DNA of 64,000 bases from Lotus japonicus (lineage: Eukaryota > Streptophyta > Magnoliopsida > Fabales > Fabaceae): assembly GCF_012489685.1 (NCBI RefSeq), contig NC_080046.1, positions 24,197,038 to 24,261,037 on the forward strand. Direction: 5' to 3'. Below the pieces are notes generated by a model. It had not been told where the DNA came from. It worked only from the letters and a program-made list of their open reading frames with translations, and searched no databases. The translations under genes were made by a program, and so were the position numbers. Positions 29,821 through 40,722 of this stretch are shown in pieces. Numbering within the stretch: position 1 is the stretch's first letter; each line of letters starts with the position of its first letter.

Positions 29821-31927
29821 TTTCTTAACCAATCTTTTAGCTTTTTCCACAATTACATCATCAGTCCAAGTAAATGGTCTTGCTTGGTCACTCCTAGAAC
29901 TTCTTAAGAATAGCTTCAGTTTCAACCATGCTTTCACTGTATCAAATATATTAAGACTTACAAAATTATCAAAATATATCAAATAAATGGAAAATTATAG
30001 AACCAAACACCAAAATGAGAATAATTTGAGAATACTCTAACCTTAACCCTCAGTAGGGTTTTCAGCTGTTGATTCTCTGCATTCATTTTAATAGGGTTCC
30101 CATGGTTCAACTATCTTGCTTTCGGTAACAATAAGGATTACCAAATCAGACATTATTTTTCAGATTAAACGAAAACGAAAAGGATGTACATAAAAGTTGG
30201 AACTTACGTTGATCAAATGACAATTACTACAGCTTGCTTCTCTTTTCTACAAATGATAGGGCTACCTTTTCGCCATATTCGTTGTTATCAAGAGAAGTAA
30301 ATGACTCACAGTCTCTAGAATATGGTCATTTTCTTAGAACAACCATTCGTTTTGATTTTCCATTCCCATCCATAACAATTGAGGACGAAAAGGGTGAACA
30401 AGAGAATGTTATAGTCGAATCAATTTGGGGCTTAAATTCTAGTGGTTGGTGATAGAATGAGGGAATCTTTATAAGGTTTCTCTTCAATTTGAAAGCTTTC
30501 ATCATTGAGTTCCTTCTGGTGACCATTAATCTTCACTCAATGACTCAAACAAGCACCACACTCTTGTAATTCTTTGAAGAAAACGACTTAGTTTGTTGTG
30601 CAATGAGGCCTCCATGCATTATGCCTTGTTTTACACCAATTTTCCTTCCCAACGTTCAACAATTATGCCACTTTATGCACCTTTAATGTCCTTTTATTTC
30701 CTGACTTTTTTATTTTTTTTTTTTAAATTTAGGTGAACTAAAAGACAGGAAAAATGTGGGATGGATGTCAAAGTTAATGTAAATGACACATAGAAAAGAA
30801 ATTGAAATCCAATTATGTAAAAAACTAAATTATAATGTTTAAAATAAATACATAACTATTTTCCAATGTAACAAAAAAATATATATAACTAAAATTAAGT
30901 GGTGGCGGTGGTGGAGGAGGACAAAGGAGTAGTAGTTCGAGGACGTGATAAAGGGTGGTGGAAGTGGTGATGGTGATTGATAGTAGTGGTGGTGGTGATC
31001 GTGGAGGACAATGGTGTTAGTGGAGGATGATGGAGGTGGTGGTGGGGAGATCATAGAGGGTTTAGGGTTTATTAAATTTTAATGATAATTAATTTTTTTT
31101 ACTTAATTAAATTTATTTAAATTACAAATTTATCAATTTTAAACTTTAACTTAATTTAAAATATTAATTATTTTATTGTAAAATTTTGACATCTAACAAT
31201 TTGATAATTATAATTTCAAATTTTTATTTAAAATTTTATAAATACGATTTCAAATTTTTATTGAAAGTTTTATAATTACAATTTTAAATTTTATGGAGTT
31301 ATAATTTTGACCTACAAACCATTCTATCAAAGTACACATGCACTCCTTGATTAATCATCGGTGATCAATTAAAAGCATTGAAATATTCGCCTTTGGATGG
31401 GATCAATGGCTAGACATTCATTCATTGATGAATCACCGTTGATTAATTAAAAGCTTAAACCTACATTCACTAAACCATTTGAAACTAGGGAAGGTTTCCA
31501 AAAAAAAAAAAGAATAAAGGCTGGGGTTATTGCTTCGTCTGAAATGATGCCTAAGAAGGAGGAACGAAAAATCATTAATTAAATATGTGGAAATTAAAAT
31601 TTATTTAAAATGACGTGGCTTTAGCCACATCAGCTCCGGGATGCCACTCATCAAGCTTGCTGGAGCTCCACCCTCCAGCGAGGACTAAACACAAACATGA
31701 TGCAATCGTGGGGACTATAAGCACAATATTTTCCAAGGAGAAGCCAATCTCAAACGACCTTACAAAGACAGGGACCAATTTGATGATTTACCCATTTCGA
31801 TTTCACGCCACCAAACATTGATCCGCAAACCAGGTAAGTTTTATCAGTAGTTTTAGGCTTCTATCATTTGTTATCTTCGAACTTTTATCAGTAGTTTTAG
31901 GCTTCTATCATCTATTATCTCTTAGTT
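29821..31927. other. unassigned intergenic or decayed sequence
   Basis: I recognise no gene here. A minus-strand frame near 29820-29980 (about 50 codons, with WTDDVIVEKAKRLV) and frames on both strands at 30234-30540 look gene-like but match no family I know. 31060-31320 is extremely AT-rich. A good splice donor (ccag|gtaagt) at about 31833 could close a 5' exon of the B3 pseudogene further right. A 44-bp direct duplication (ttatcagtagttttaggctt...) sits at 31841-31928. Confidence 0.4.
30898..31050. repeat. GGT/GGA-rich simple repeat
   Basis: Imperfect ggtggtgg/ggaggatgg trinucleotide-like repeat, strongly purine-rich on the plus strand. The frame it opens on the minus strand (poly-Pro, His, Ser) is a composition artefact. 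Confidence 0.7.
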
Positions 31928-32245
31928 CACTACAACAAAACTGGTGTTTAGCGGCGGACATTCTGCGGCGGTTACGCGAAAACCGCCGCAGTTTACTTAC
32001 AATTTGCGGCGGTTATTTTCAATTAGTGGCGGTTTTTTACGAATTTGTGGCGGTTCTTTCAGAGGCGGTTCGACCGGGCACCGCAGAATAATTAAACCGG
32101 AAAACCCTAAATTAAACCCACCTCACCTCTTCTTCATTTCATATCGCGATTTTCACGATTTTCATCTTCTTCTCAAGCGATTCTTCACCACACCTTCACC
32201 TCTCAGATCACGATTCTTCACCACACCTTCACTCCTCTCTCAGCG

Positions 32246-32279
32246 ATGGCGATTCTCAGAAGCAAAATTCCAGATTTAA
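32246..32279 (+). other. exon-like segment inside the CACTA element
   Basis: After a pyrimidine-rich leader with direct repeats (ttcttcaccacaccttcac twice, 32183-32233) comes an ATG opening MAILRSKIPDL and ending at a good donor (aag|gtaagc). I cannot find a downstream exon with confidence. It could be the start of the element's own lost gene or a captured host gene 5' end. Confidence 0.35.
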
Positions 32280-33202
32280 GGTAAGCACTTCGTTTCATCT
32301 CGCGAATTGATAAGGAATTAAGGATTTTAGGTTTTAGATTTCAAGTTTCTGATTTGGATCTATTTGTTTTGGTTAGGAATTAGGGATTTTAGGTTTCAGA
32401 TTCACATTCTCATCAAAACTGGTGTTCGTGCTCAGTTCTCACTCAGATTTTCATCTTGAGTTTAAGTTTCTTCTCCTTGTAGCTTTGATTGAAGGTAAGC
32501 ACCTAGTTCTTGGTTTCAATTTCTTCTCAGTTGTGCTTTCACTTCACTCAGTGAATGTGGTTTCGTAACATAGTAGCTTCTAGCGTTGATAGTTCAAGCG
32601 TTGATTGCTATTTCTTTGAATTTGTACCTCTGTATGTTTCATCTTTCTTCATCCTTTTTCTTATCGTTGATTACTGATAGTCGCTGTCAAGTTCAAGGAA
32701 TTTGAGTTTCAAAATAGAGAGCTGGTTTAAATCTGCAGTAAAATAATCTGAAATCGAAACTAAAATAGGGAAAAAAACAAAGGTGTAGTAACTCACCATG
32801 TCTGTTAAGGGAAAAATAATCTGATCAAGCTTGCATGTTCTTCTACTTGCAAGCTACAAGTGGTTTTATAATAGCTAATAAGCCGGGGATGCTAGTATAA
32901 GTGTATAACTCCAATCTCTAAGCTCTGCTCATAGCCATTTGCTCAGACAGTGTGAGAATCTGATGACAAATTTTAGCTCATATATTTTATTAATTCTAAG
33001 GTGATTTAATCATAGACACTCTTTTAATTGACAGGTTTACTTCATACCCTCTTGAACTCTTACTACTCTCATCACACATCCCTCTTTCAAGCACACCCCC
33101 AGTTATATCTACAAAGAGGTATAATTGTAGCTTTATGGTACTAGATTTTTATTTCTCAGGCATTGAGAAGAACAAATTGTCCTGATAAATAAGTTGGATA
33201 AA

Positions 33203-33313
33203 TCTTGTAAAGTGTACTTATGTGTTTTTAGTTGATTATCAACTCTTTATGTTGATTTAGCTTGTAAAGTGTACTTATGTGTTTTTAGTTGATTGTCAAC
33301 TCTTTATGTTAAT
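33203..33313. repeat. tandem duplication of about 57 bp inside the CACTA element
   Basis: cttgtaaagtgtacttatgt...caactctttatgtt occurs twice in direct tandem with almost no change. Confidence 0.8.
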
Positions 33314-34558
33314 AGAGAGCTATTAATGAAATGGAAATCGTTTTCGTTCTATGGGTGTTTGGATTCTCCTTTTTCATCCTAAAAGTGATTCTGATTTAAA
33401 GCTCTCCCTCAGAGCTTCTGGCCTAATGCCCACTATTGTTCCAAACACACACCTATCAGTAGACAATGTTTATCATCTCAAATTTGATCTCTTAGTTCAA
33501 GCCTACTTGATAATCTACTGAGCCATTATCGTATCATTGCTTTGCAACATCTATTAATGAATGAATGCTCATATGCTGTCACTGTGTATCTCTTGCTATT
33601 ACTAAAATTTGTTATTACTTCCTTTGATTAACAAAAACAAATTTTACATTAATGAAACATTGCTGGTAAGGAATTTTACTAAGTTGTTACACACAAATAT
33701 GGAGAATACCTTGGTGATTTGACCCCTCAGGCATCACTTTCTCATACACACATACATGTAAAATTGTAAATACTTGTCAGTGATAGCAGAAATTCAGAGA
33801 TCTCTTTAGGGGTATACATATAATAGAAATTCAGGGAAATTCAGAAATTCACTTTCTAATTTTTTGCTTCAGGATTTGGAGAGGGATTGAGGCTGTAATT
33901 AAACTGGATCTTGGGGCTGGGTAGCAGTCATCGTTGCTGCTGTTTATCATCCAGGTTTATTGTAAATAAAATTACTTGCAATTAAAATGCTGTTGTTTAT
34001 GCATGCTTTGTTTATGCATGCTTTCTGCAATTTTTGAATGCGATTTCTTTCTCATTTTTTTGTTGTGAATGTGATTTCCTTTTTTTACTTGCAATTAAAA
34101 AAGGGAAGCTATGGTTTTGATCAAGTTTTTAAATTACAATTTGAAACTCTGGTTTCAGTTTCCAACTTGGGTGCAACTTCTTAGATTGTAGTTATACTAC
34201 ATAATGCACATAGCAGTAGAGCAAAAAGTGGTTAAGAGAATAGTAAACACAAGTGATACTCGGCTATTATGCATAGAGAATCTGTCCCTTGATGCCAATT
34301 TGCCATGACTAAACCCTCCAAGGACATCCTACTTCTATTTTGTTATATTTAGTATTTTGTATTAATCCCCTATCCACACTTATTATGTGATAAACACTTA
34401 TTTTATAAGTTGTACTTGATCATATTATACTTACTTCTATTTTGTAAATTACTTTTTATGAATCCTTTAAATACATTTGGGTGGATGAAAGTGCTAGTAC
34501 ATTTGGCATATTTCCAAGGTGTTTGGAATTGGTTGATTTCTTTGTTACTGTTTATAAA

Positions 34559-34745
34559 TATTATAAGCTTCATTTTATTTAAAGAGATCATTTTATAAAG
34601 ATTATAAGCTTCATTTTATTTAAAGAGATCATTTTATAAAGATTATAAGCTCTATTTTATTTAAAGAGATCATATTATAAAAGATTATAAGCTTCATATT
34701 TTATTTAAAGAGATCATTTTATAAGATTATAAGTTTCATTTTAAA
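34559..34745. repeat. four tandem units of about 42-46 bp inside the CACTA element
   Basis: attataagcttcattttatt followed by taaagagatcattttataaag repeats four times, the later copies slightly altered. Located just inside the right subterminal GCGGCGG region. Confidence 0.8.
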
Positions 34746-35191
34746 TATATAATTTGACTTTTAAAAAAAATTGAAAAACTATTTTAAAACTCCCTGTAGC
34801 AAAAAAAAAAACTCACTGTAGAACTTTGCGGCCGTTAGAAACCGCCGCAAAACAGAGGCGGAATGAATTACAGGTTTGGCGGCGCTTTTAACCGCCGCTA
34901 TATACTGTGGCGGTTATTCCAACGCTTGGATATAAGCGCCGCAGAACGGCCCCCGACGCTCATAACTGCGGCGCTCGAGGAAACGTCCCATTATACATTC
35001 TGCGGCGGTTTTAACCGCCGCATAATGCTTCAAAAAGCGCCGCAAAATGGCTTTTTTTTTTGTAGTGGTTAGGGTTTATTTGCTGGGATTCATATATTTA
35101 GATTATCTTAGAACTTCTATCTTTGCTAGGATTCATATATTGAGATGATCTTCGTCATACATTATCAAACTTAAGGAAGGGTTAGGTTGGC

Positions 35192-36290
35192 ATAATGCCT
35201 TTGCGTGAAATTGAAAAGACCAACACAAGGATTCCAGAGCATTATTTTGTTGCCATTCATCATCCGTATAAGGTTAAGAAACTCTCAAATCTGTCCTTAT
35301 TTTTAATAATCATAATATTATGTTAGATAAAGTGGTTCTTCTGTTGGGTTTGACTACAGAAATATGGAGAGGTTCCTCTTACTTTGATGAGGAAAGCAAA
35401 CTACAAGTTGGATTGCACGTGGGCATCTGACTGACCCCCTTGGGATTACCCGTCATGTGAGATTCCATATTATTAACAAAAAGGGATGGTTAACAACAGG
35501 ATGGCCACAGTTGCGCCAGAAACATGGTTTCAGTGCCATTTGCTGGGTTACTTTAAATGTGTTGGTAGGTCCAGGTTCAAGATAGTCATTTTGATCATAA
35601 CCATGTGCAAATCAAGTATCATGGATGGCCAGTGAAGACAAAAACGACTAATAGAGACTTTGTTCTTGACTCATTTTCCATTCCACGTTGTATGAAACAA
35701 ACTTTTAAATGCATTCCGAATTCTACATATGTGCTGATTAATTCTAAGACTCCAAATCCTTCTTTCCATGTTACATTGAAAGAACATCGTGCTAATGGTA
35801 GCCAATTGGTATATGTTTTCTTGACGTTATACTGATTGTCTTTTATGATAATCCTTTTCTTCAACTTCAAATCCTTCTGATTGTCTTTTTTCATAATCCC
35901 TTTCTTCAACTTCAAATCCTTTTATTATTAATATTGATAATAATGATTTCTTGACTTTATGCTGATTGTCTTTTTTCCCCATTTGAAGGACATTCCTGTC
36001 AAAATTGCAACTCACCTAGCTTAGTTTGGATCTGCACAATTTCTAAGAGGGCCATCCTATATTCCAATTAACTGCAAACTAATTTTTCAAAACAGGAAAA
36101 TGAGAAGTACAAAGTTTGGCAGCGGGTGAAAATCTTTTTGCGAGGAGTATGGACTTAGACAAGAGGATGTGTGTGCGTTCAAATTTGATCACATTCAGGA
36201 CAGAATTGTACGTGGATGTGCAAATTGCATATATGGGAGTTATTACATTGGCCAATGGAATGACATGAGGATTCGAAAAGTTATATTTTG
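35192..36290 (+). pseudogene. B3-domain protein pseudogene (two B3-like domains)
   Basis: Reading frames joined across putative introns carry two B3-like blocks. The first (35365-35565) has GEVPLTLMRKANYKL and HIINKKGWLTTGWPQLRQKHGFS, the GW...F...hgl arrangement of B3 domains. The second (35980-36230) has FLRGPSYIPINCKLIFQNR and FCEEYGLRQEDVCAFKFD. Between them is a coiled, Lys/Thr-rich linker (35605-35815). In-frame stops (for example TGA near 35430 and TAG near 36020) and a frameshift near 36140 show it is dead. B3 domains bind DNA in plant transcription factors; this resembles the REM-like group. An imperfect repeat of its 3' end lies at 36340-36410. Confidence 0.55.
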
Positions 36291-36837
36291 ATGTGGTTAT
36301 GTATTTTTTTTTCGTTTTTTAATATGGTGGCAATGGTTTTAGATTGCATATGGGAGTGATTAAATTGGGCAGTGGAATGACATGAGGATTTGGAAATGTG
36401 AATACATGAACGTGTTGATGTATTTGAAGTTATTTAAATGAAGGTATTTACATACCAACTAAGAACCGCTCGTCAAAGTCAGGATTTAGAATTTCATGCA
36501 CGTTGTCAAATATCAGATCACGCACAGGAAACACATCTTTATTATATGGAACCATCATTGTTCTACTTTCCAAGTGTATCTTGTAGATATGCCTAGATGC
36601 ACTAAGACCTCGGAAATTATGTCATACCCAGAAATATTCAAAACGGTATACCAAACCTTCCGTGATTCTGGTTGCAAAACGTTCATGAAGGTTACGCCTA
36701 CACTTTGCATGGATTGTTTGACCCTAGAAATGAAGGAGTTTCATATGAATTTATGTCCGTGAGTTAAATTAAAATACAATTACATATTTAATAATAGCGA
36801 AATTGTTTCTGGTTTACATACCTTTCGATCCATCGAC

Positions 36838-38027
36838 TGAAGGTGTGAAAAACGACTAGAAGGGGGGGGGGGTTGAATAGAGTTTTGAATATAAAAACTT
36901 TCCCCTTAAGATTTAAAGTAAATCTTTTCGGTTTATCTGAGATAGATGGTGGTGCGGATAAAGATAGAGAGAAGAGAGAAGCACACAAGTATTTTATCCT
37001 GGTTCACTTGATAAATGCCTCAAGCTAATCCAATCCACCCATTAAGGTGATTTCTTCCTTCTTAGAATGAAGGCAATCCACTATTCAGAGTTTGTTACAA
37101 CTGCACTAGCAACCTGCTCAGTGACTAACAATACAATGATCTAGTAAACACTAAGATTCACTCTCTTAGTCTTCTCAAGGATACTGACCTAACTGGTCCC
37201 TTAAGGAATCACCACTAAGATACATAGATCCTAGTCTTCTTAAGGATACTGACCTACCCGGTCCCTTAAGGAAAAGCAAACAACTGTTTGAGGTTGGTGT
37301 TTACAAAAGTTTGGTTCTGAATAAGCTAAGTGTAAACCAAATAAGAACAGATGAAGAAAGTGGAGGCTTGAATCTTTTCTTGTATTGCAGCTCTTGGTTT
37401 CTCTCTCTTATCTTTCTTCTTTTCTTCAGCCTTAAATAGTCCAAGGTGCAAAGGATATTTCTGTTGAGAGAATGGGACCGTTGGAGGGCATTTCTGGAAA
37501 TTCCAGAACCTGTTGTGGCTGAACCTTGGTAGGTAGGCTTGTCAGAATAGTACACTGCTCTTGTACTTCTTGATAGTGACATTTGCCTTTAACCATTTAC
37601 TTCTGATCTGACGACGCTTCATGTTGGAACTTGTGAAGCTTGGTGATCAGAGTCAGAGGGAAGCTTGGATCCTCTAACCTTCGTAACTTCTGCTTCTGGA
37701 CCTTCAGAGCTTCTGGACCTTCAGAGCTTCTGGACCTTCAGAGCCTCTGGTCCTTTAGAGCTTCTGGACCTTCAGAGCTTCTGGTCTTCAGATCTTCTGA
37801 TCCTTAGATCTTCTGATATTCAGATCTTCTGATCTTCAGAACTTCTAATCCTTAGAACTTCTGATCCTCAGATCTTCTGATGAAAATATCTTCTGGTGTC
37901 AGAATCAGAACCTGTTTGTCAAAACACTCAAGACACACGTTAGAGACCATAATTGTTCATCCACAAATAAATACTTGTTATCATCAAAACATAGAGTTGT
38001 ACCACATGACCAAATCTTGATCTTACA
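36838..38027 (-). repeat. 3' LTR of the SIRE-type derivative
   Basis: Plus-strand ends TGAAGGTGTG...GATCTTACA. It carries a block of about 17 bp repeats (cttcagagcttctggac / cagatcttctgatc) at 37690-37880. Confidence 0.9.
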
Positions 38028-38463
38028 ATCTCCCCCTTTTTGATGATGACAAAACCATGTATTTTGATGAACAACTCTAAACAAATAAACTGAATACACT
38101 CAGAGTATAAGGTATCAGAGTTAAAGCTTATCCTGATGTGTATAGTTTATCTAGCTCCTTCTGAATCCAAGACTCGAGCTTGATTCTGAGCTAAGCCCCC
38201 CCTGAATCTAATACTTAATAAAAACCTCGTTAGAAGTATCTAGATTCTGAGCTATATTGAAGTATGTGATCAGAGTGAATTGAGTCAAAAGATGTATCAT
38301 AACATTGAAAGAGATGACATCAATCAGAATGTATCGTCAGAGCATAGAAATTGATCACATAAGGGAGTTGTCAAGATACTATTAGTTCTCCCCCTTTTTG
38401 TCATAAGCAGAAAGAATGAAGGTGGAAAAAAATTAGTAAGAGCATAAAACGAAATACTCCCCC

Positions 38464-38721
38464 TCAGAAGGAATACCAAGGGATACTTGGCTTCTTATTA
38501 GAATATCTTCTTATGAGAGCAGAAGTGTCAAAGTCCAAAGGTTCTGGTGACATCTCCATTCTGGACAAGGTTCCATCTTCAGATGCTTCAGAATGAGAAG
38601 CTATGAACCTACTCTTCTTCTGATGACGCAAGTCAGAAGTTGTAGTAGCATCTTCTGATGTTGTTGCTTCTGGTTTGTCAAGTTTTGAGTCTTTGTTTCT
38701 TTCCGAAACGGTCATGCTCAT
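38464..38721 (-). CDS. short 3' ORF of the SIRE-type derivative
   Basis: 85 codons starting MSMTVSERNKDSKLDKPE, rich in Ser, Thr, Glu and Asp. It lies between the protease remnant and the polypurine tract, where SIRE elements carry extra ORFs. It may be a remnant of a longer extra ORF; it shows no obvious similarity to the ORF at 1-627. No domain recognised. Confidence 0.3.
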   Translation of the reverse strand: MSMTVSERNKDSKLDKPEATTSEDATTTSDLRHQKKSRFIASHSEASEDGTLSRMEMSPEPLDFDTSALIRRYSNKKPSIPWYSF

Positions 38722-38819
38722 CTCTGCAAGCTTTTTCAGCTAGCTTTGACTTGTCAGAGTCAAGCTTATCATTGATTCTAATATGAATAGAGTTCAGAAT
38801 ATCAACAGAGGGGTTCTTA

Positions 38820-39063
38820 TCAAAAACCAATGATTCCTTGACCAAATCTTACTCTACTGATGCCTCCAAGATCAACTTCACCTTCAGGTTCAAGTTTTGG
38901 ATCTTGGGACATATGCCTTTCTCCCATCATGTGTTGTCTGCATCCACTGTCCAGGTTCCATGGTTGGAGTTTCGATGGACCTATTGAAGATATCTGCAAC
39001 ATATATATCCCTAGGTACCCACTTTCTGGGTATTTTCTTGTTAGTTAACCCAGAAGTTCTGAC
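38820..39063 (-). pseudogene. gag C-terminus / protease-entry remnant of the SIRE-type derivative
   Basis: Continues the gag frame interrupted by solo LTR 2. It includes RTSGLTNKKIPRKWVP, then, after a frame change, WNLDSGCRQHMMGERHMS, matching the W-LDSGCS-HMTG block at the start of copia protease/pre-integrase. The frame stops at about 38818. Everything that should follow in pol is missing. Confidence 0.6.
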
Positions 39064-39597
39064 TGTAACACCCCGATTTCGGTGGCGTCACTTTAGTAAC
39101 CAAAAGTAAACTTAATGCGGAAATACGTGAATATTTTTTTTCGATATAATAACTAAGACAAGACTGAATTAAATAAAACCCAAATGCGAAAAGCAATAAA
39201 ACTATTATACAATATATATTTACAACCCCCGCTGTAAGTACCCAACCTCGTCACGAGTAACCTCCAGTGACGGAAAGTAGTAGAAAAGAACGCCCGTAGG
39301 CAAAAGGTATAATCCAAAAGAAAGGTCAGGTGTCTGCAACACTGTCCCTCAAAATAAGAATAAGTCAGCCCAGATGGCCTAAAACAAGACCTCTTAAGTC
39401 CAACCAACTCTCTGTGATTCCCGTAAAGGAACCACACAAAAAACTATAGGTGGGAAACTACCCTGTCCCCAAAGCAAACAAATGATGTTCAGAGCTAAGA
39501 CTCTACTCCTACACTAATCCCATCTCGAGGAGCTCACACCAGCACTAAAACCTACATGCTAGCATGATCGTCGTCCGAATTCGAAATCCAGAACGAC

Positions 39598-39714
39598 CTA
39601 GTCTATGTACACCATCCGTCCTCCGCTCGCTATCGCGATGCGCTCCTGTTCCAGCATCCCAACTCTAGTTTCCCCCGAAGGGTGAACCGTCGTGAACCAG
39701 TCCGCCAAAGACAT
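39598..39714 (-). CDS. short form of the LTR frame in solo LTR 2
   Basis: 38 codons beginning MSLADWFTTVHPSGETRV and ending at TAG (39598-39600). Downstream, the sequence still matches the end of the longer frame in solo LTR 3 (VVLD). It appears to be an internally deleted copy of the frame at 56448-57062. Confidence 0.35.
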   Translation of the reverse strand: MSLADWFTTVHPSGETRVGMLEQERIAIASGGRMVYID

Positions 39715-40236
39715 CTGACAAAGGGCGTTTGTCCGCCAAAGCACACACAGAAGACGCGAGGGTCAACTCCAAAGAATTACGTAAATAATAGCACCAATAG
39801 ATATAGATAAGAGAATAGCCACTTAAGCTTATAGCTAGGGATAACATCCTAGGGTTGCATATTCCATAATGAACTTAACAGCAATAATAACAATTAACAT
39901 GTTCCAAATAGGATTAACAAATAACAATCACACTCGACAACTAAATTAGTATGCATGAATGCAGGATGATTAGTCAAACAACGTCTCCGAATCTCACTCG
40001 ACACGTCGCCACGTGTTCTAGGTAAATTAAAGTCTCTAAAAGCTTACCCTAAGGTAAAGTCGATTCTGCGACAAAAGACACTTCTTCACATCAACATAGT
40101 AACTCATGATGATCTCCGGATCGTCCGACTCATCTCAATCCGATGGTCACAACTGCTCAACAAGCAAAGAGTATCACATACTCGGAAACAACCGGTTTCC
40201 CGGACTTATCCCCAGGATAGCCCAACGATTAGGCAT

Positions 40237-40722
40237 GTCAAGTCGATCCAACCCCTTGGGTTGAACATACGGACTCGCACACGCAACTCCCACAATTAGG
40301 CATGTCGAGTCGATCCAACCCATCGGGATGGACGTACGGACTCGCACACGTAACAAATGACAACGCCAAGTCGGTTCACTCAAAGGAGTCGAACATACGG
40401 ACGTTGCGCGTGTCCAATGACTATCGCCGAATCGATCCAATCCATCGGATTGAACATACGGATCCGCGCGTGTCGAAAAGTTGTCGCTGAATCGATCCAA
40501 TCCCTCGGATTGAACATACGGATTCACGCGAGGTAAAATGGCAATCGCTGAATCGATCCAATCCATCGGATTGAACATACGGACTCACGCGTGCCTGAGT
40601 GACTACCGCCGAATCGATCCAATCCATCGGATTGAATATACGGATTCGCGCGTGTCAACAATTATTGCCGAATCGGCCCAACCCGTCGGGTTTGGACATA
40701 CGGATTCGCGCCGCAAAGTCGA
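40237..40722 (-). repeat. minisatellite of eight units of about 61 bp in solo LTR 2
   Basis: The core cgatccaatccatcggattg recurs at about 40243, 40311, 40372 (variant), 40433, 40493, 40554, 40615 and 40674 (variant). A second short array, gctgctccaacagcac three times, follows at 40741-40811. Unit sequences are unrelated to those in solo LTR 1. Confidence 0.85.

Larger units (their letters stand above)
31928..35067. mobile_element. non-autonomous CACTA-like DNA transposon, 3140 bp
   Basis: Ends CACTACAACAAAA...TTTTTTTTTTGTAGTG, with the 3-bp duplication GTT at 31925-31927 and 35068-35070. Both ends carry many TGCGGCGGTT / AACCGCCGCA subterminal motifs in both orientations (31950-32075 and 34828-35050), the usual binding-site architecture of CACTA elements. 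I find no transposase. The interior holds a gene-like first exon at 32240-32279 and AT-rich DNA with short tandem duplications. Confidence 0.85.

Noticed and set aside
30839..31054. His/Pro/Ser-rich minus-strand frame
   Set aside because: Produced by the GGT/GGA simple repeat.
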